A DNA stretch of 22,721 nt from Nitrospirota bacterium (GTDB lineage Bacteria > Nitrospirota_A > Leptospirillia > Leptospirillales > Leptospirillaceae). The notes below the pieces were generated by a model. The model ran no database searches. It worked only from the letters and a program-made list of their open reading frames with translations, and had not been told where the DNA came from. Position numbers and translations under genes: made by a program. Shown one piece after another: positions 14,348 to 22,645 of the stretch (within the stretch, counting starts at the first letter, position 1; each line of letters begins with the position of its first letter). Where the stretch lies: contig JAKBTA010000015.1 in the NCBI GenBank assembly GCA_021844645.1, forward strand, positions 1 to 22,721, in the 5' to 3' direction.

Positions 14348-15205
14348 ATGACGGTTGATGAGTGGCTATCATGGGGAACCCGGATGCTTTTGGAGCTTGA
14401 AGATGCTCCTGATCGGGAAGCAAGGGGTTTGATGGCATCGATTCTGGGAGGCGTCGGGTCTGTTGTGATCAATGGACCGAGACCATTGCCTCCGGAGTTG
14501 GCCGACCTTTACGTCGAACGGATTGCTCGCCGCAGGAATAGAGAGCCGTTCCATCTGATCACTGGAAACGTTCCGTTTTACGGAACGATTTTTTCGGTTT
14601 GCCCGGGTGTCCTGATCCCGAGGCCGGAGACAGAGCTCCTGATCGAGCAGATATTTCTCCGGAGACAAGGCTGTCCTCCCAAAAGCATTCTCGAGCTTGG
14701 AGGCGGATCAGGTGCCATCATCTGCTCTCTTCTTTCGCTATTTCCGGAGGCAAGGGGGGTCGCTGTGGATATCGAGCCGGCGCCGCTGGAATGTATGATG
14801 GAAAACAGAAAGCGGCTATCTCTCGAAAACCGTTTAAGCCTCTTGGCGGGAAATTGGGATGATGCGATTTTGCCAGGTCTCCCCTTTGACCTGATTGTCT
14901 CGAATCCCCCCTATATTGCTTCCGGAGAAATCATGAGCCTGATGGACGAGGTCCGAAATTATGAACCCCATCGGGCACTGGATGGTGGGGAGGATGGTCT
15001 CGACTGTTACCGGCAAATCCTGTATTCGGACATTCCTTACAGGGTGGCTTCAGGCGGTCTTATGGCGATGGAGATCGGTGCCGGTCAACGTTGGGCTTTT
15101 GAGAGCTCCGGACCGTTTGCTCTCATCGAAGGATTTGGTCCGGCTGAATTTGTATCCGATTGGGCAGGACATGATCGGGTTGTGATCTGGGAAAGGAAGG
15201 ATTAG
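14315..15205 (+). CDS. prmC: Release factor glutamine methyltransferase PrmC
   Basis: N5-methylates the Gln of the GGQ motif in release factors, using S-adenosylmethionine. At 296 residues it has the usual length. The N-terminal helical domain is followed by GVLIPRPETELLIE (98-111), the SAM-binding loop ELGGGSGAI (127-135), an acidic motif at about 151-153 and the catalytic NPPY (197-200). The start is ambiguous. ATG 14315 has AGGGG 5 nt upstream, but both lie in a perfect stem. ATG 14348 (MTVDEWL) aligns with the E. coli PrmC start (MEYQHWL) but has no ribosome site. It lies 63 nt after prfA, its functional partner, and 3 nt before murA. Confidence 0.96.
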   Translation: MVDHPTGHERPMTVDEWLSWGTRMLLELEDAPDREARGLMASILGGVGSVVINGPRPLPPELADLYVERIARRRNREPFHLITGNVPFYGTIFSVCPGVLIPRPETELLIEQIFLRRQGCPPKSILELGGGSGAIICSLLSLFPEARGVAVDIEPAPLECMMENRKRLSLENRLSLLAGNWDDAILPGLPFDLIVSNPPYIASGEIMSLMDEVRNYEPHRALDGGEDGLDCYRQILYSDIPYRVASGGLMAMEIGAGQRWAFESSGPFALIEGFGPAEFVSDWAGHDRVVIWERKD

Positions 15206-15208
15206 AGA

Positions 15209-16483
15209 TTGGACCGTTTCCGCATTGAGGGGAGGCAACTGTTAAACGGGACGATTCCTGTTTCCGGTTCCAAAAACGCGGCTTTGCCCATTTTGTTCTC
15301 AACCTTGTTGGGGGGGGGACTCACAATTGGGAATATTCCCTGTCTGAGAGATATCACCACTGCCATAAAGTTGCTCTCCCAACTGGGAATTCAGGCAGGT
15401 CATGATTCTTCCCGGGCGGCATGGGCCAGCAATATTTCCTTTTCCGAGCGGGATCTGACTCCGACCGAAGCTCCATATGATCTCGTGCGTGTGATGCGAG
15501 CCTCCATCCTCTGTCTTGGTCCCCTTTTGGCCCGACGTAAAAAGGCTAGGGTGTCTCTTCCGGGCGGATGCCTGATAGGAGCGAGACCGGTTGACCTGCA
15601 CCTTCATGCCCTTCAGAAAATGGGAGCCCGCATTTCCATCGATCACGGTTATATTGATGCGTCAACCGATGGGTTGGTTGGCTGTGATATCCATTTGTCC
15701 TATCCGACGGTGACAGGTACTGAAAATATTCTGATGGCGGCAGTTCTTGCCTCTGGAACATCCAGAATCTCAAACGCCGCACAAGAGCCGGAAATTGCTG
15801 ACCTTGCCCATTGCCTGGTGGCAAGAGGCGCCAAAATAACGGGAATCGGATCCTCCGTTCTGGAAATAACGGGAGTCGATGAACTTGGGGATGCCAGATA
15901 CGACGTGATGTTTGACAGGATCGAAGCAGGGACATTTCTTGTTGCCGGAGCATTGATGGGTGATCCCCTCTCCATTTCCGGAGTGCTTCCGGATCAGATG
16001 TCATCGATTATCGCAACTCTTGAAGAAATGGGAGCGGAAATTGAAATAACGGGAAACCGGATCACTCTTTCCCGAGTTCTTTTTCCACGGGGATCTACGG
16101 TGATGACAGATCCGTATCCAGGATTTCCCACAGATATGCAGGCACAGATTCTTCCCCTGATGGCAATTTCCACCGGACCGTCGACGCTGATAGAAACCGT
16201 TTTTGAAAGTCGATTCACCCATGTGATGGAGATGAATCGAATGGGTGCAAACATTGAAGTCAGGGGATCTCATGCATTTGTCAGGGGAGAATGTTCTCTT
16301 GAGGGTGCATGTGTGATGGCCTCGGATCTTCGTGCCTCAGCTGGTCTGGTTCTCGCCGGTCTCGTGGCTCATGGAGAAACGACCGTCCAGCGGGTCTACC
16401 ATATTGATCGGGGATATGAGAGGATCGAGGAAAAGTTATCCGGTGTCGGTGGGAAAATCTGGCGAGAAAGTGAAGAGGTCTGA
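15209..16483 (+). CDS. murA: UDP-N-acetylglucosamine 1-carboxyvinyltransferase
   Basis: Transfers enolpyruvate from PEP to UDP-GlcNAc, the first committed step of peptidoglycan synthesis, in the cytoplasm. It has 424 residues and a complete two-domain inside-out barrel. The catalytic Cys is C121 in LPGGCLIGARPVDLHL, so fosfomycin sensitivity would be expected from this residue. K22 in SGSKNAALPIL and RASILCLGPLLAR are family signatures. The start is TTG 15209 (MDRFRIEG), matching the E. coli N-terminus, with AAGGAAGG about 8 nt upstream. It is 3 nt from prmC and 16 nt from hisG, so it is probably co-transcribed with the his genes. Confidence 0.98.
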   Translation: MDRFRIEGRQLLNGTIPVSGSKNAALPILFSTLLGGGLTIGNIPCLRDITTAIKLLSQLGIQAGHDSSRAAWASNISFSERDLTPTEAPYDLVRVMRASILCLGPLLARRKKARVSLPGGCLIGARPVDLHLHALQKMGARISIDHGYIDASTDGLVGCDIHLSYPTVTGTENILMAAVLASGTSRISNAAQEPEIADLAHCLVARGAKITGIGSSVLEITGVDELGDARYDVMFDRIEAGTFLVAGALMGDPLSISGVLPDQMSSIIATLEEMGAEIEITGNRITLSRVLFPRGSTVMTDPYPGFPTDMQAQILPLMAISTGPSTLIETVFESRFTHVMEMNRMGANIEVRGSHAFVRGECSLEGACVMASDLRASAGLVLAGLVAHGETTVQRVYHIDRGYERIEEKLSGVGGKIWRESEEV

Positions 16484-16499
16484 CAGAGGTGGTATTTCT

Positions 16500-17195
16500 T
16501 TGAATCGTTCGGAACGAATTGAAAAAAGCTCGGGAAAGGGAACGGGTTCTTTGTCGCTTGCCCTGGCAAAGGGCAAGCTCCTGACCGACACGATGGAGAT
16601 ACTGGAGAGTGCGGGATATCGCTTCCCGGACTTTTCCCCCGGGAGCAGAAAGCTGACATTCCTTTCAGAGGACGGTAGCCTTGAGATACTGATGGTCAGG
16701 GGATCCGATGTCCTGTCCTATGTGGAGTATGGCGGGGCCCATATGGGGGTTGTCGGTCTGGATCTGATTCTGGAGGAGGACAGGCCCGTTCTGGAACCGT
16801 TGGATCTGAAGATCGGTTTTTGCCGTCTGGTTGTGGCTGCACCTCTCGGTCAGGAAGGACCGCCTCCCCTTGGTCGTCCGATCCGTGTCGCAACAAAATA
16901 CCCTCGACTGGCAGAAAAGTATTATGTGTCCAGAGGTGTCTCTGTTGAGATCCTGAAACTTCATGGATCCCTTGAGCTTGCACCAAAGGTGGGGTTGTCC
17001 GACCGTATCGTGGATCTTGTTGCCACAGGGAAAACCATTCGGGAGAATCATCTTGAAATTGTTGATGAAATCCTTGCCTCGACAGGAAGGATCGTTGTCA
17101 GTCGGGCGGCTTGGCCCCAAAGGAATCAGGCAATCAGATCTTTCCTTGAGAGGATTGTCCCGCATGTTCCGAAAGATCCCGTTATCTCTTCCTGA
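16500..17195 (+). CDS. hisG: ATP phosphoribosyltransferase, short form
   Basis: Condenses ATP with PRPP, the first step of histidine synthesis. The 231 residues correspond to the short HisG_S type, which lacks the C-terminal regulatory ACT-like domain and normally works in an octamer with HisZ. It begins, after a polar N-tail, with LSLALAKGKLLTDTMEIL. It contains RGSDVLSYVEYGGAHMGVVG and the PRPP-site segment DRIVDLVATGKTIRENHLE, and ends soon after IVVSRAAWPQRNQAI. The start is TTG 16500, supported by AGAGGTGG 7 nt upstream; the frame extends 168 nt further into murA but that is not HisG. No hisZ is present in this window. Histidine feedback control would be expected to act through HisZ. Confidence 0.95.
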   Translation: MNRSERIEKSSGKGTGSLSLALAKGKLLTDTMEILESAGYRFPDFSPGSRKLTFLSEDGSLEILMVRGSDVLSYVEYGGAHMGVVGLDLILEEDRPVLEPLDLKIGFCRLVVAAPLGQEGPPPLGRPIRVATKYPRLAEKYYVSRGVSVEILKLHGSLELAPKVGLSDRIVDLVATGKTIRENHLEIVDEILASTGRIVVSRAAWPQRNQAIRSFLERIVPHVPKDPVISS

Positions 17196-17235
17196 CTTGA
17201 CAGGATTTCCCATTCTTTGAGGAGTCTTTTGGCCA

Positions 17236-18582
17236 ATGAGTGATCCATCCATTTTTTCCGCGAACAGCCGAATTTTCACGCCCGCTTCTCCCATTGAGGC
17301 GGAGAATCTCCTTCGCCCGATTTTTGATCGTTCGGAAGATGCTGATGCTCAGGAAGTCAGGGAAGCCGTTCGGGAAATTCTTTATGATGTCCGCACGAAG
17401 GGAGATGCCGGTGTCTTAAAGTGGGCAAGTTCTCTTGACGGTTTTTCAGGGGATGAGAAAGCGTTTGCAATTGATCCTGAGAGACTTCCTGTTGCTTGGA
17501 ACAGTCTTCCTGGCAATGTTCGGGAAGCTTTTCAGGAAGCCAAAAAAAGAATTTGCGATTATCATGTCTCCGCATTGTCCTTATTGCACGACCACCTTCC
17601 TTCCCCGGGAAAGGCCGGATTCCGTCTGACCCCACTGGAGCGTGTTGGTATTTATGTTCCTGGTGGAACAGCAGCCTATCCTTCAACGGTTTTGATGACC
17701 GCTCTTGTCGCGAAGGTCGCCGGTGTTAAAAATATTGTCGGTGTGACTCCGGCCAGAAATGGAGAGGTTCCGCCCTCCATTCTTGCGGCTTTCCACCTGT
17801 CTGGCGTGACGGAGGTGATCGGTATCGGAGGAGTTCAGGCGATTGGCGCGCTGGCTTTTGGAACAGAGAGTGTCATGCGAGTGGACAAGATTGTTGGTCC
17901 GGGGAACCGCTTTGTTGCAGAAGCCAAGCGTCAGGTATTCGGACTTGTGGATATTGATATGATTGCCGGTCCAACAGAAGTTGTCATTATTGCGGACGAG
18001 ACCGCCAACCCCCGCTGGGTTGCGGCCGACCTTTTGGCCCAGGCCGAGCACGATACCCGATCGTCGGCGATACTTCTCACCGATTCCCTTGTTTTGGCAA
18101 AGGAGACGGCCCGGGAAATGGATGAAATGCTCGGGAGCCTCCCGAGATCAGCCATTGCGACCGAGTCGATCTCCCGCTATGGATATCTCATGGTCGTTGG
18201 AGGAATGGATGAGGCCTTAAGGTTATCCGACAGGATCGCTCCGGAACATCTTGAGCTACATGTGGTTCAGCCGATGACCCTTGTTCCCCGATTGGCTCAT
18301 GCGGGAGCCATTTTTATTGGAGAAAGCAGTGCGGAGGTTTTTGGTGACTACATGTACGGTCCGAGCCATGTTCTTCCCACTTCGGGATCTGCCCGTTTTT
18401 CATCTCCTGTGTCGGTTGAGACCTTCATGAAAAGGACCAGTCTGATCAGAGGATTCGGGAGCCCGGAAGAACAGGAGTCCATGGTTCGGATGACGGCCTT
18501 GCTCGCCAGGCTTGAGGGTCTTGAAGGACATGCGAGGTCCGCACTTCAGAGGGCATGTTTGAACGATAAAGAGACCATCTGA
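17236..18582 (+). CDS. hisD: Histidinol dehydrogenase
   Basis: Oxidises L-histidinol to histidine in two NAD+-dependent steps, the last reactions of the pathway. It has 448 residues and is zinc-dependent. The zinc ligands Q269 and H272 (LAQAEHD), D371 (EVFGDYMYGPSH) and H432 (LEGHARSA) are all present, as is the catalytic pair E338-H339 (APEHLEL). The NAD region has GIYVPGGTAAYPS and KIVGPGNRFVAEAK. GGAG lies about 11 nt before the ATG, a slightly long spacing. Its stop shares one base with the hisC start (TGATG), indicating coupled translation. Confidence 0.98.
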   Translation: MSDPSIFSANSRIFTPASPIEAENLLRPIFDRSEDADAQEVREAVREILYDVRTKGDAGVLKWASSLDGFSGDEKAFAIDPERLPVAWNSLPGNVREAFQEAKKRICDYHVSALSLLHDHLPSPGKAGFRLTPLERVGIYVPGGTAAYPSTVLMTALVAKVAGVKNIVGVTPARNGEVPPSILAAFHLSGVTEVIGIGGVQAIGALAFGTESVMRVDKIVGPGNRFVAEAKRQVFGLVDIDMIAGPTEVVIIADETANPRWVAADLLAQAEHDTRSSAILLTDSLVLAKETAREMDEMLGSLPRSAIATESISRYGYLMVVGGMDEALRLSDRIAPEHLELHVVQPMTLVPRLAHAGAIFIGESSAEVFGDYMYGPSHVLPTSGSARFSSPVSVETFMKRTSLIRGFGSPEEQESMVRMTALLARLEGLEGHARSALQRACLNDKETI

Positions 18583-19664
18583 TGAACTCCTGGATCCGGG
18601 AAGATGTCCGGACCATGAAAAGTCCCTTTCTCCAAGAACCTGCTTTTTCCATGTCCGGAGCTGATCCCTCGGAAATTTTCTTTCCTCTACCCTCCGAAGT
18701 AAGAGGCGCACTGTCCGACAGGTTGGCTTCTGTTTCTCTCAACCAGTATCCGGATCACAAAGCCAGTGAGCTGGTCAAAGCCCTTTCTGCCCTTTGGGGG
18801 GTTGCTTGCGGTAATATCCACCTGGGAAACGGATCTGACGAGATTATCCTGAATCTTTTCCTGGCAACCCGGGGGCCGGTGATCTGCCCTGTTCCGTCCT
18901 TTTCCATGTATGAGGTGATCGCCCATGTTGCGGGAAAGACCTTCATACCTGTGGATATGACAGAAGAATTTTCCATTGATCTTGAAGCCATGGAAAAGGT
19001 GATGTCCGTCCAGGATATTCCAGGCGTTCTTGTTGTGGCATCTCCCAATAATCCTACCGGACAGGCCTGCTCTCATGACGAGTTGTTTCGCCTCCTCGAA
19101 CTTGCTCGAAACAGGGGATTTTCACTTCTGGTGGATGAAGCGTATTTCCCTTACCATAAAGAGAGTTTTGTGGGGGCACTGAGTCAATCAGACAATCTTC
19201 TTGTTCTTCGGACATTTTCCAAGATGGGCTTGGCCGCGATTCGCCTGGGGGTTCTTCTGGCAAGAGATACGGTGATCCGGGAGATTGATAAGATCCGTCT
19301 CCCTTATAATCTGAACTCCCTGACTCAGGAGGCGGCTCTTTTTTTGATCAGGGACCATTTTCATCTTCTCTCGGAATCGGTTGCAATGGTGGTCCAATTT
19401 CGGGAAAAGATGGAAAAAGAGCTTTTATCAGTCCCAGGGCTTTTGTTTTTTCCCTCCCGGACAAATTTTCTTCTCGTCCGGTTCTGGCCTGGAACAGGGT
19501 CTTTGGTGTTTGCGAAACTTCAGGAAAATGGAGTTCTGGTTCGGGACGTCTCTTCGCACCACCCTTTCCTGAAGGATTGTGTTCGTATCTCGGTTGGATC
19601 GCATGAGGACATTGAAAAGCTTATGAAAATCTTGAGACATTTTTCTGAAGGGACAAGGTCATGA
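18582..19664 (+). CDS. hisC: Histidinol-phosphate aminotransferase
   Basis: PLP-dependent transamination of imidazole acetol phosphate to histidinol phosphate; 360 residues, fold type I. Motifs in order are LGNGSDEII (81-89), SPNNPTG (154-160), DEAYF (185-189) and the Schiff-base lysine K214 in RTFSKMGLAAIRLG. There is a Leu/Phe-rich small C-terminal domain. It overlaps hisD by one base and hisB by four (ATGA). The ribosome site is weak (AAGAGA), consistent with reinitiation after hisD. Confidence 0.96.
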   Translation: MNSWIREDVRTMKSPFLQEPAFSMSGADPSEIFFPLPSEVRGALSDRLASVSLNQYPDHKASELVKALSALWGVACGNIHLGNGSDEIILNLFLATRGPVICPVPSFSMYEVIAHVAGKTFIPVDMTEEFSIDLEAMEKVMSVQDIPGVLVVASPNNPTGQACSHDELFRLLELARNRGFSLLVDEAYFPYHKESFVGALSQSDNLLVLRTFSKMGLAAIRLGVLLARDTVIREIDKIRLPYNLNSLTQEAALFLIRDHFHLLSESVAMVVQFREKMEKELLSVPGLLFFPSRTNFLLVRFWPGTGSLVFAKLQENGVLVRDVSSHHPFLKDCVRISVGSHEDIEKLMKILRHFSEGTRS

Positions 19665-20275
19665 ATACAGAAACAGGAGTCTTTGCCAACAGAACGTTCT
19701 CCGTTGAAAGGAAAACCCGGGAGACGCAAATTGTCGCCTCGCTGAATCTCGATGGGACAGGTCGTTCCAGAGTGGATACAGGTATTCCCTTCCTCGATCA
19801 TATGATCGACCAGATTGCTCGTCATGGACATATGGATATAGAGCTGTCCGTGAAGGGAGATCTGGAGGTGGACTTTCATCATACGGTCGAGGATGCGGGA
19901 CTTGTTTTTGGAGAACTTGTCGACAGGTGTCTGGGGGATCGGGTGGGGATTGCCCGTTTTGGACACTTTTTTGCCCCTCTGGATGAATCTCTCGCACATG
20001 TGGTGATCGATCTCTCGGGGCGTCCTTACCTCGTATGGGATCTTCCTTTTGAGCGTGGAGAGCGTGTGGGAAATATGGATCCGGACCTGATCATGGATTT
20101 TTTTCAGGCGGTTGCGGTGGCTTCACGCTCGACGATCCATGGCCGAATCCTTTACGGCAGGAACCTTCACCACAAGATCGAGGCGATCTTCAAGGCCTTT
20201 GCCAGATGTTTGATGATGGCGGCAGAGATCGATCCCCGTCAAAAAAGCGTTCCTTCAACCAAGGGGATATTGTAG
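19661..20275 (+). CDS. hisB: Imidazoleglycerol-phosphate dehydratase
   Basis: Dehydrates IGP to imidazole acetol phosphate; 204 residues. This is the monofunctional type without the HAD-like histidinol-phosphatase domain that is fused to it in E. coli, so a separate HisN or HisJ-type phosphatase must be encoded elsewhere. Manganese-binding motifs are FLDHM (44-48), DFHHTVEDAG (71-80), DESLAHVVIDLSGRPYL and NLHHKIEAIFKAFARCL. Overlap with hisC is ATGA (4 nt). hisH begins directly after the stop. Confidence 0.98.
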   Translation: MNTETGVFANRTFSVERKTRETQIVASLNLDGTGRSRVDTGIPFLDHMIDQIARHGHMDIELSVKGDLEVDFHHTVEDAGLVFGELVDRCLGDRVGIARFGHFFAPLDESLAHVVIDLSGRPYLVWDLPFERGERVGNMDPDLIMDFFQAVAVASRSTIHGRILYGRNLHHKIEAIFKAFARCLMMAAEIDPRQKSVPSTKGIL

Positions 20276-20914
20276 GTGAGCTCGGACAAGAAAGCACTGA
20301 CAGCTGTTCTCGACTATGGTATGGGAAATCTGTTCTCTGTTTCCAAGGCTCTAGAGGTTTCCGGACATGCGGTGACCATGGTTTCATCCGGGGCTCCTCC
20401 GGAAGAGGCGACACATCTCGTTCTTCCGGGAGTGGGGGCGTTTGCCCAGGGAATGGAAAACCTCGTCGAGAGAGGCTTTGATCGGGTCATTCTGGACTGG
20501 ATTTCTTCTGGGAGGCCTTTTTTGGGAATCTGTCTGGGAATGCAGCTTCTCTTTGACGAAAGTTTTGAGTTCGGCCATTACAGGGGGCTGGGTGTTTTTG
20601 AGGGATCAGTTGTCGGCTTTGATCCCATGAAGGGGAAGGTCCCTCACATGGGCTGGAACCAGATTGAGAAAAAAAGGGAAGTCGAGATTCTGAAAGGATT
20701 GCCGGACCAATTTGATGCGTATTTCGTGCACTCCTTTCATGTGGTTGCCAAAAAAGAACCCGATATTGCGGGCATAACGGATTATCAGGGAGAATTCACT
20801 TCGATCGTTGCAAGTGGTCCTGTTTTTGGCGTTCAGTTCCACCCTGAAAAAAGCCAGAGTGCAGGTCTTGCGATCCTGGAGTCTTTTGCCAAATGCCAAA
20901 AAGGTGAAAAATGA
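20276..20914 (+). CDS. hisH: Imidazole glycerol phosphate synthase, glutaminase subunit
   Basis: A class I glutamine amidotransferase that supplies ammonia to HisF. It has 212 residues and a complete triad: C86 in LGICLGMQ, H189 and E191 in VQFHPEKS. It starts with GTG 20276 immediately after the hisB stop, with an AAGGGG about 8-10 nt upstream. It overlaps hisA by four bases (ATGA). Bases 20757-20855 of this gene reappear inverted at the end of the window. Confidence 0.97.
   Translation: MSSDKKALTAVLDYGMGNLFSVSKALEVSGHAVTMVSSGAPPEEATHLVLPGVGAFAQGMENLVERGFDRVILDWISSGRPFLGICLGMQLLFDESFEFGHYRGLGVFEGSVVGFDPMKGKVPHMGWNQIEKKREVEILKGLPDQFDAYFVHSFHVVAKKEPDIAGITDYQGEFTSIVASGPVFGVQFHPEKSQSAGLAILESFAKCQKGEK
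20757..20855 (+). repeat. hisH segment duplicated in inverted orientation
   Basis: These 99 bases, in the C-terminal coding part of hisH just before and through the catalytic HPEKS codons, are the source of the inverted copy at 22623-22721. Pairing follows p to 43478-p, with one mismatch (20792 G against 22686 T). Confidence 0.95.
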
Positions 20915-21633
20915 AGCTTTATCCAGCGATTGATATCCGGAACGGGCATGTCGTCCGATTGACACAGGGGGACTTCTCCAGGGAAACAGTCTATGCGGAA
21001 GATCCTGTCCAGATGGCTGCCCAATTCAAGGCAGCCGGCGCGACCCATCTTCATGTCGTGGATCTTGATGGTGCCAGGGAGGGAAGTCCTGTCAACATTG
21101 CGATCATCTCCTCCATTGTCCGAATTTTTGACGGATTTGTTCAGACCGGAGGGGGTATCCGTTCTCCGGAAATTGCTCAGAATTACCTTGATGCCGGAGT
21201 TTCCCGACTGATTCTGGGAACTTCCGCGCTGACAGATCCGTTTTTTTTAAAAAAAATGGTTGAGCTCCATCAGGATTGTTTCTATGTGGGTGTTGATGTC
21301 AAGGATGGTGCGATCGCCCTGAGAGGATGGTTGTCCGTTGATACCCGTGATCCCCTTGAGGTTATGGTCCGTCTGGCCGAGGAGGGAGTCCGCGGATTTG
21401 TCTATACGGATATTTCCAGGGACGGGCTCTTGTCCGGTCCGAATTTTGACCGGACGGAAGAGGTCAGGCACTCGGTTCGGGTGCCTGTCATCGCAAGCGG
21501 CGGTGTCACATCCCTGATGGATCTTCAGCAATTGCGGGAACGGGGAATTGATGGTGCGATCGTCGGCCGTGCTCTCTATACAGGGGACATGAATCTCTCT
21601 GAAGCACTTTCGCTTTTGCAGGGAAGGAGTTAG
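20911..21633 (+). CDS. hisA: Phosphoribosylformimino-AICAR-P isomerase
   Basis: Isomerises ProFAR to PRFAR, an Amadori rearrangement, in a (beta/alpha)8 barrel of 240 residues. The acid/base aspartates D8 (YPAIDIRNG) and D129 (VGVDVKDG) are present. Phosphate-binding glycine loops are at QTGGGIRS and ASGGVTS, and YTDISRDG is typical. It overlaps hisH by ATGA. The gap to hisF is 2 nt. Confidence 0.97.
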   Translation: MKLYPAIDIRNGHVVRLTQGDFSRETVYAEDPVQMAAQFKAAGATHLHVVDLDGAREGSPVNIAIISSIVRIFDGFVQTGGGIRSPEIAQNYLDAGVSRLILGTSALTDPFFLKKMVELHQDCFYVGVDVKDGAIALRGWLSVDTRDPLEVMVRLAEEGVRGFVYTDISRDGLLSGPNFDRTEEVRHSVRVPVIASGGVTSLMDLQQLRERGIDGAIVGRALYTGDMNLSEALSLLQGRS

Positions 21634-21635
21634 CA

Positions 21636-22433
21636 GTGCTTTTGAAGAGGATCATTCCATGTCTGGACATGAAAGCGGGAAGGGTGGTGAAGGGAGTCAA
21701 GTTTGCCGACCTGAGGGATGCGGGGGATCCTGTTGAGACCGCTTCCCTCTATGACAGGATGGGGGCGGACGAGATCTGTCTTCTGGACATTACGGCGACT
21801 CTGGAGGACAGGGAAGCCTTGTTGGATGTGGTCCACCGGACTGCGGCCAAAGTTTTCCTTCCCCTAACTGTCGGAGGGGGTGTTCGTCAAGTGGAGGATA
21901 TGCGAAAACTTCTATTGGCCGGGGCAGACAAGGTTTCGGTCAATTCTGCGGCGATTTCCAATCCGGAACTTTTGTCGGATTGCGCACGTCGTTTCGGGAG
22001 TCAATGTGTCGTTTTGGCCGTGGATGCCAGGAAAGAAGGGACGGGTTACCGGGTCTATAGTCATGGGGGTACTCGCGATACGGGGATTGACGCACTCGAT
22101 TGGATCTCTTCGGGTGTTTCAAAAGGAGCGGGGGAGATTCTTCTCACGGCGATTGACCGTGACGGTACCAAGTCCGGATATGATCTTGACCTGATCAGGA
22201 CCGTTTCCCAACGGGTCAATGTTCCTGTCATAGCAAGTGGCGGAGCGGGTAAGATGGAGGACTTTTTACAGGCATTCGAATCTGGCGCTGACGCGGCTCT
22301 TGCTGCAAGCCTCTTCCATTTCGGGGAGGTCTCCCTTCCGGACCTGAAGCGTTATCTGTCTGATCAGGGAGCTTTGGTTCGAGCCCACTCCGGGTCAGGG
22401 AGAGCGCTCCATTTGTCCGGTGATTCCCGATGA
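21636..22433 (+). CDS. hisF: Imidazole glycerol phosphate synthase, cyclase subunit
   Basis: Uses ammonia from HisH and PRFAR to form IGP and AICAR. It has 265 residues and a barrel homologous to HisA. Catalytic D11 ([14 protein letters not shown]) and D130 ([10 protein letters not shown]) sit at the canonical positions. LTVGGGVR and [12 protein letters not shown] are the phosphate-binding loops. The start is GTG 21636, with AAGGAG upstream. The C-terminus is slightly longer than usual ([17 protein letters not shown]) and ends in a 10-bp tandem duplication that also encodes the start of hisI. Confidence 0.97.
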   Translation: MLLKRIIPCLDMKAGRVVKGVKFADLRDAGDPVETASLYDRMGADEICLLDITATLEDREALLDVVHRTAAKVFLPLTVGGGVRQVEDMRKLLLAGADKVSVNSAAISNPELLSDCARRFGSQCVVLAVDARKEGTGYRVYSHGGTRDTGIDALDWISSGVSKGAGEILLTAIDRDGTKSGYDLDLIRTVSQRVNVPVIASGGAGKMEDFLQAFESGADAALAASLFHFGEVSLPDLKRYLSDQGALVRAHSGSGRALHLSGDSR

Positions 22434-22645
22434 TTCCCGAGATTCTTTTTCCTCCCGATGGGCTCCTTCCTGCCATCGTACAGGACGTTTCCACCGGTCG
22501 GGTTTTGATGTTGGGATACATGAATCAAGAGTCCCTTCGTCAAACGCTTGAAAGGCGGCGGGTCGTTTTCTGGAGCAGAAGCCGGAATAAACTTTGGGAA
22601 AAAGGAGAAACATCCGGTAACGGGCTTTTTTCAGGGTGGAACTGA
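22430..22645 (+). CDS. hisI: Phosphoribosyl-AMP cyclohydrolase, truncated at sequence junction
   Basis: HisI opens the purine ring of phosphoribosyl-AMP. The first 64 codons are authentic ([31 protein letters not shown] and [18 protein letters not shown]). From 22623 the sequence becomes an inverted piece of hisH, adding only GLFSGWN before a stop. The missing half carries the metal-binding DxDxD segment and the cysteines, so this version would be inactive. The start overlaps the hisF stop (ATGA). I think the truncation reflects a chimeric contig end rather than a real mutation, since hisI is needed for histidine synthesis. Confidence 0.9.
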   Translation: MIPEILFPPDGLLPAIVQDVSTGRVLMLGYMNQESLRQTLERRRVVFWSRSRNKLWEKGETSGNGLFSGWN

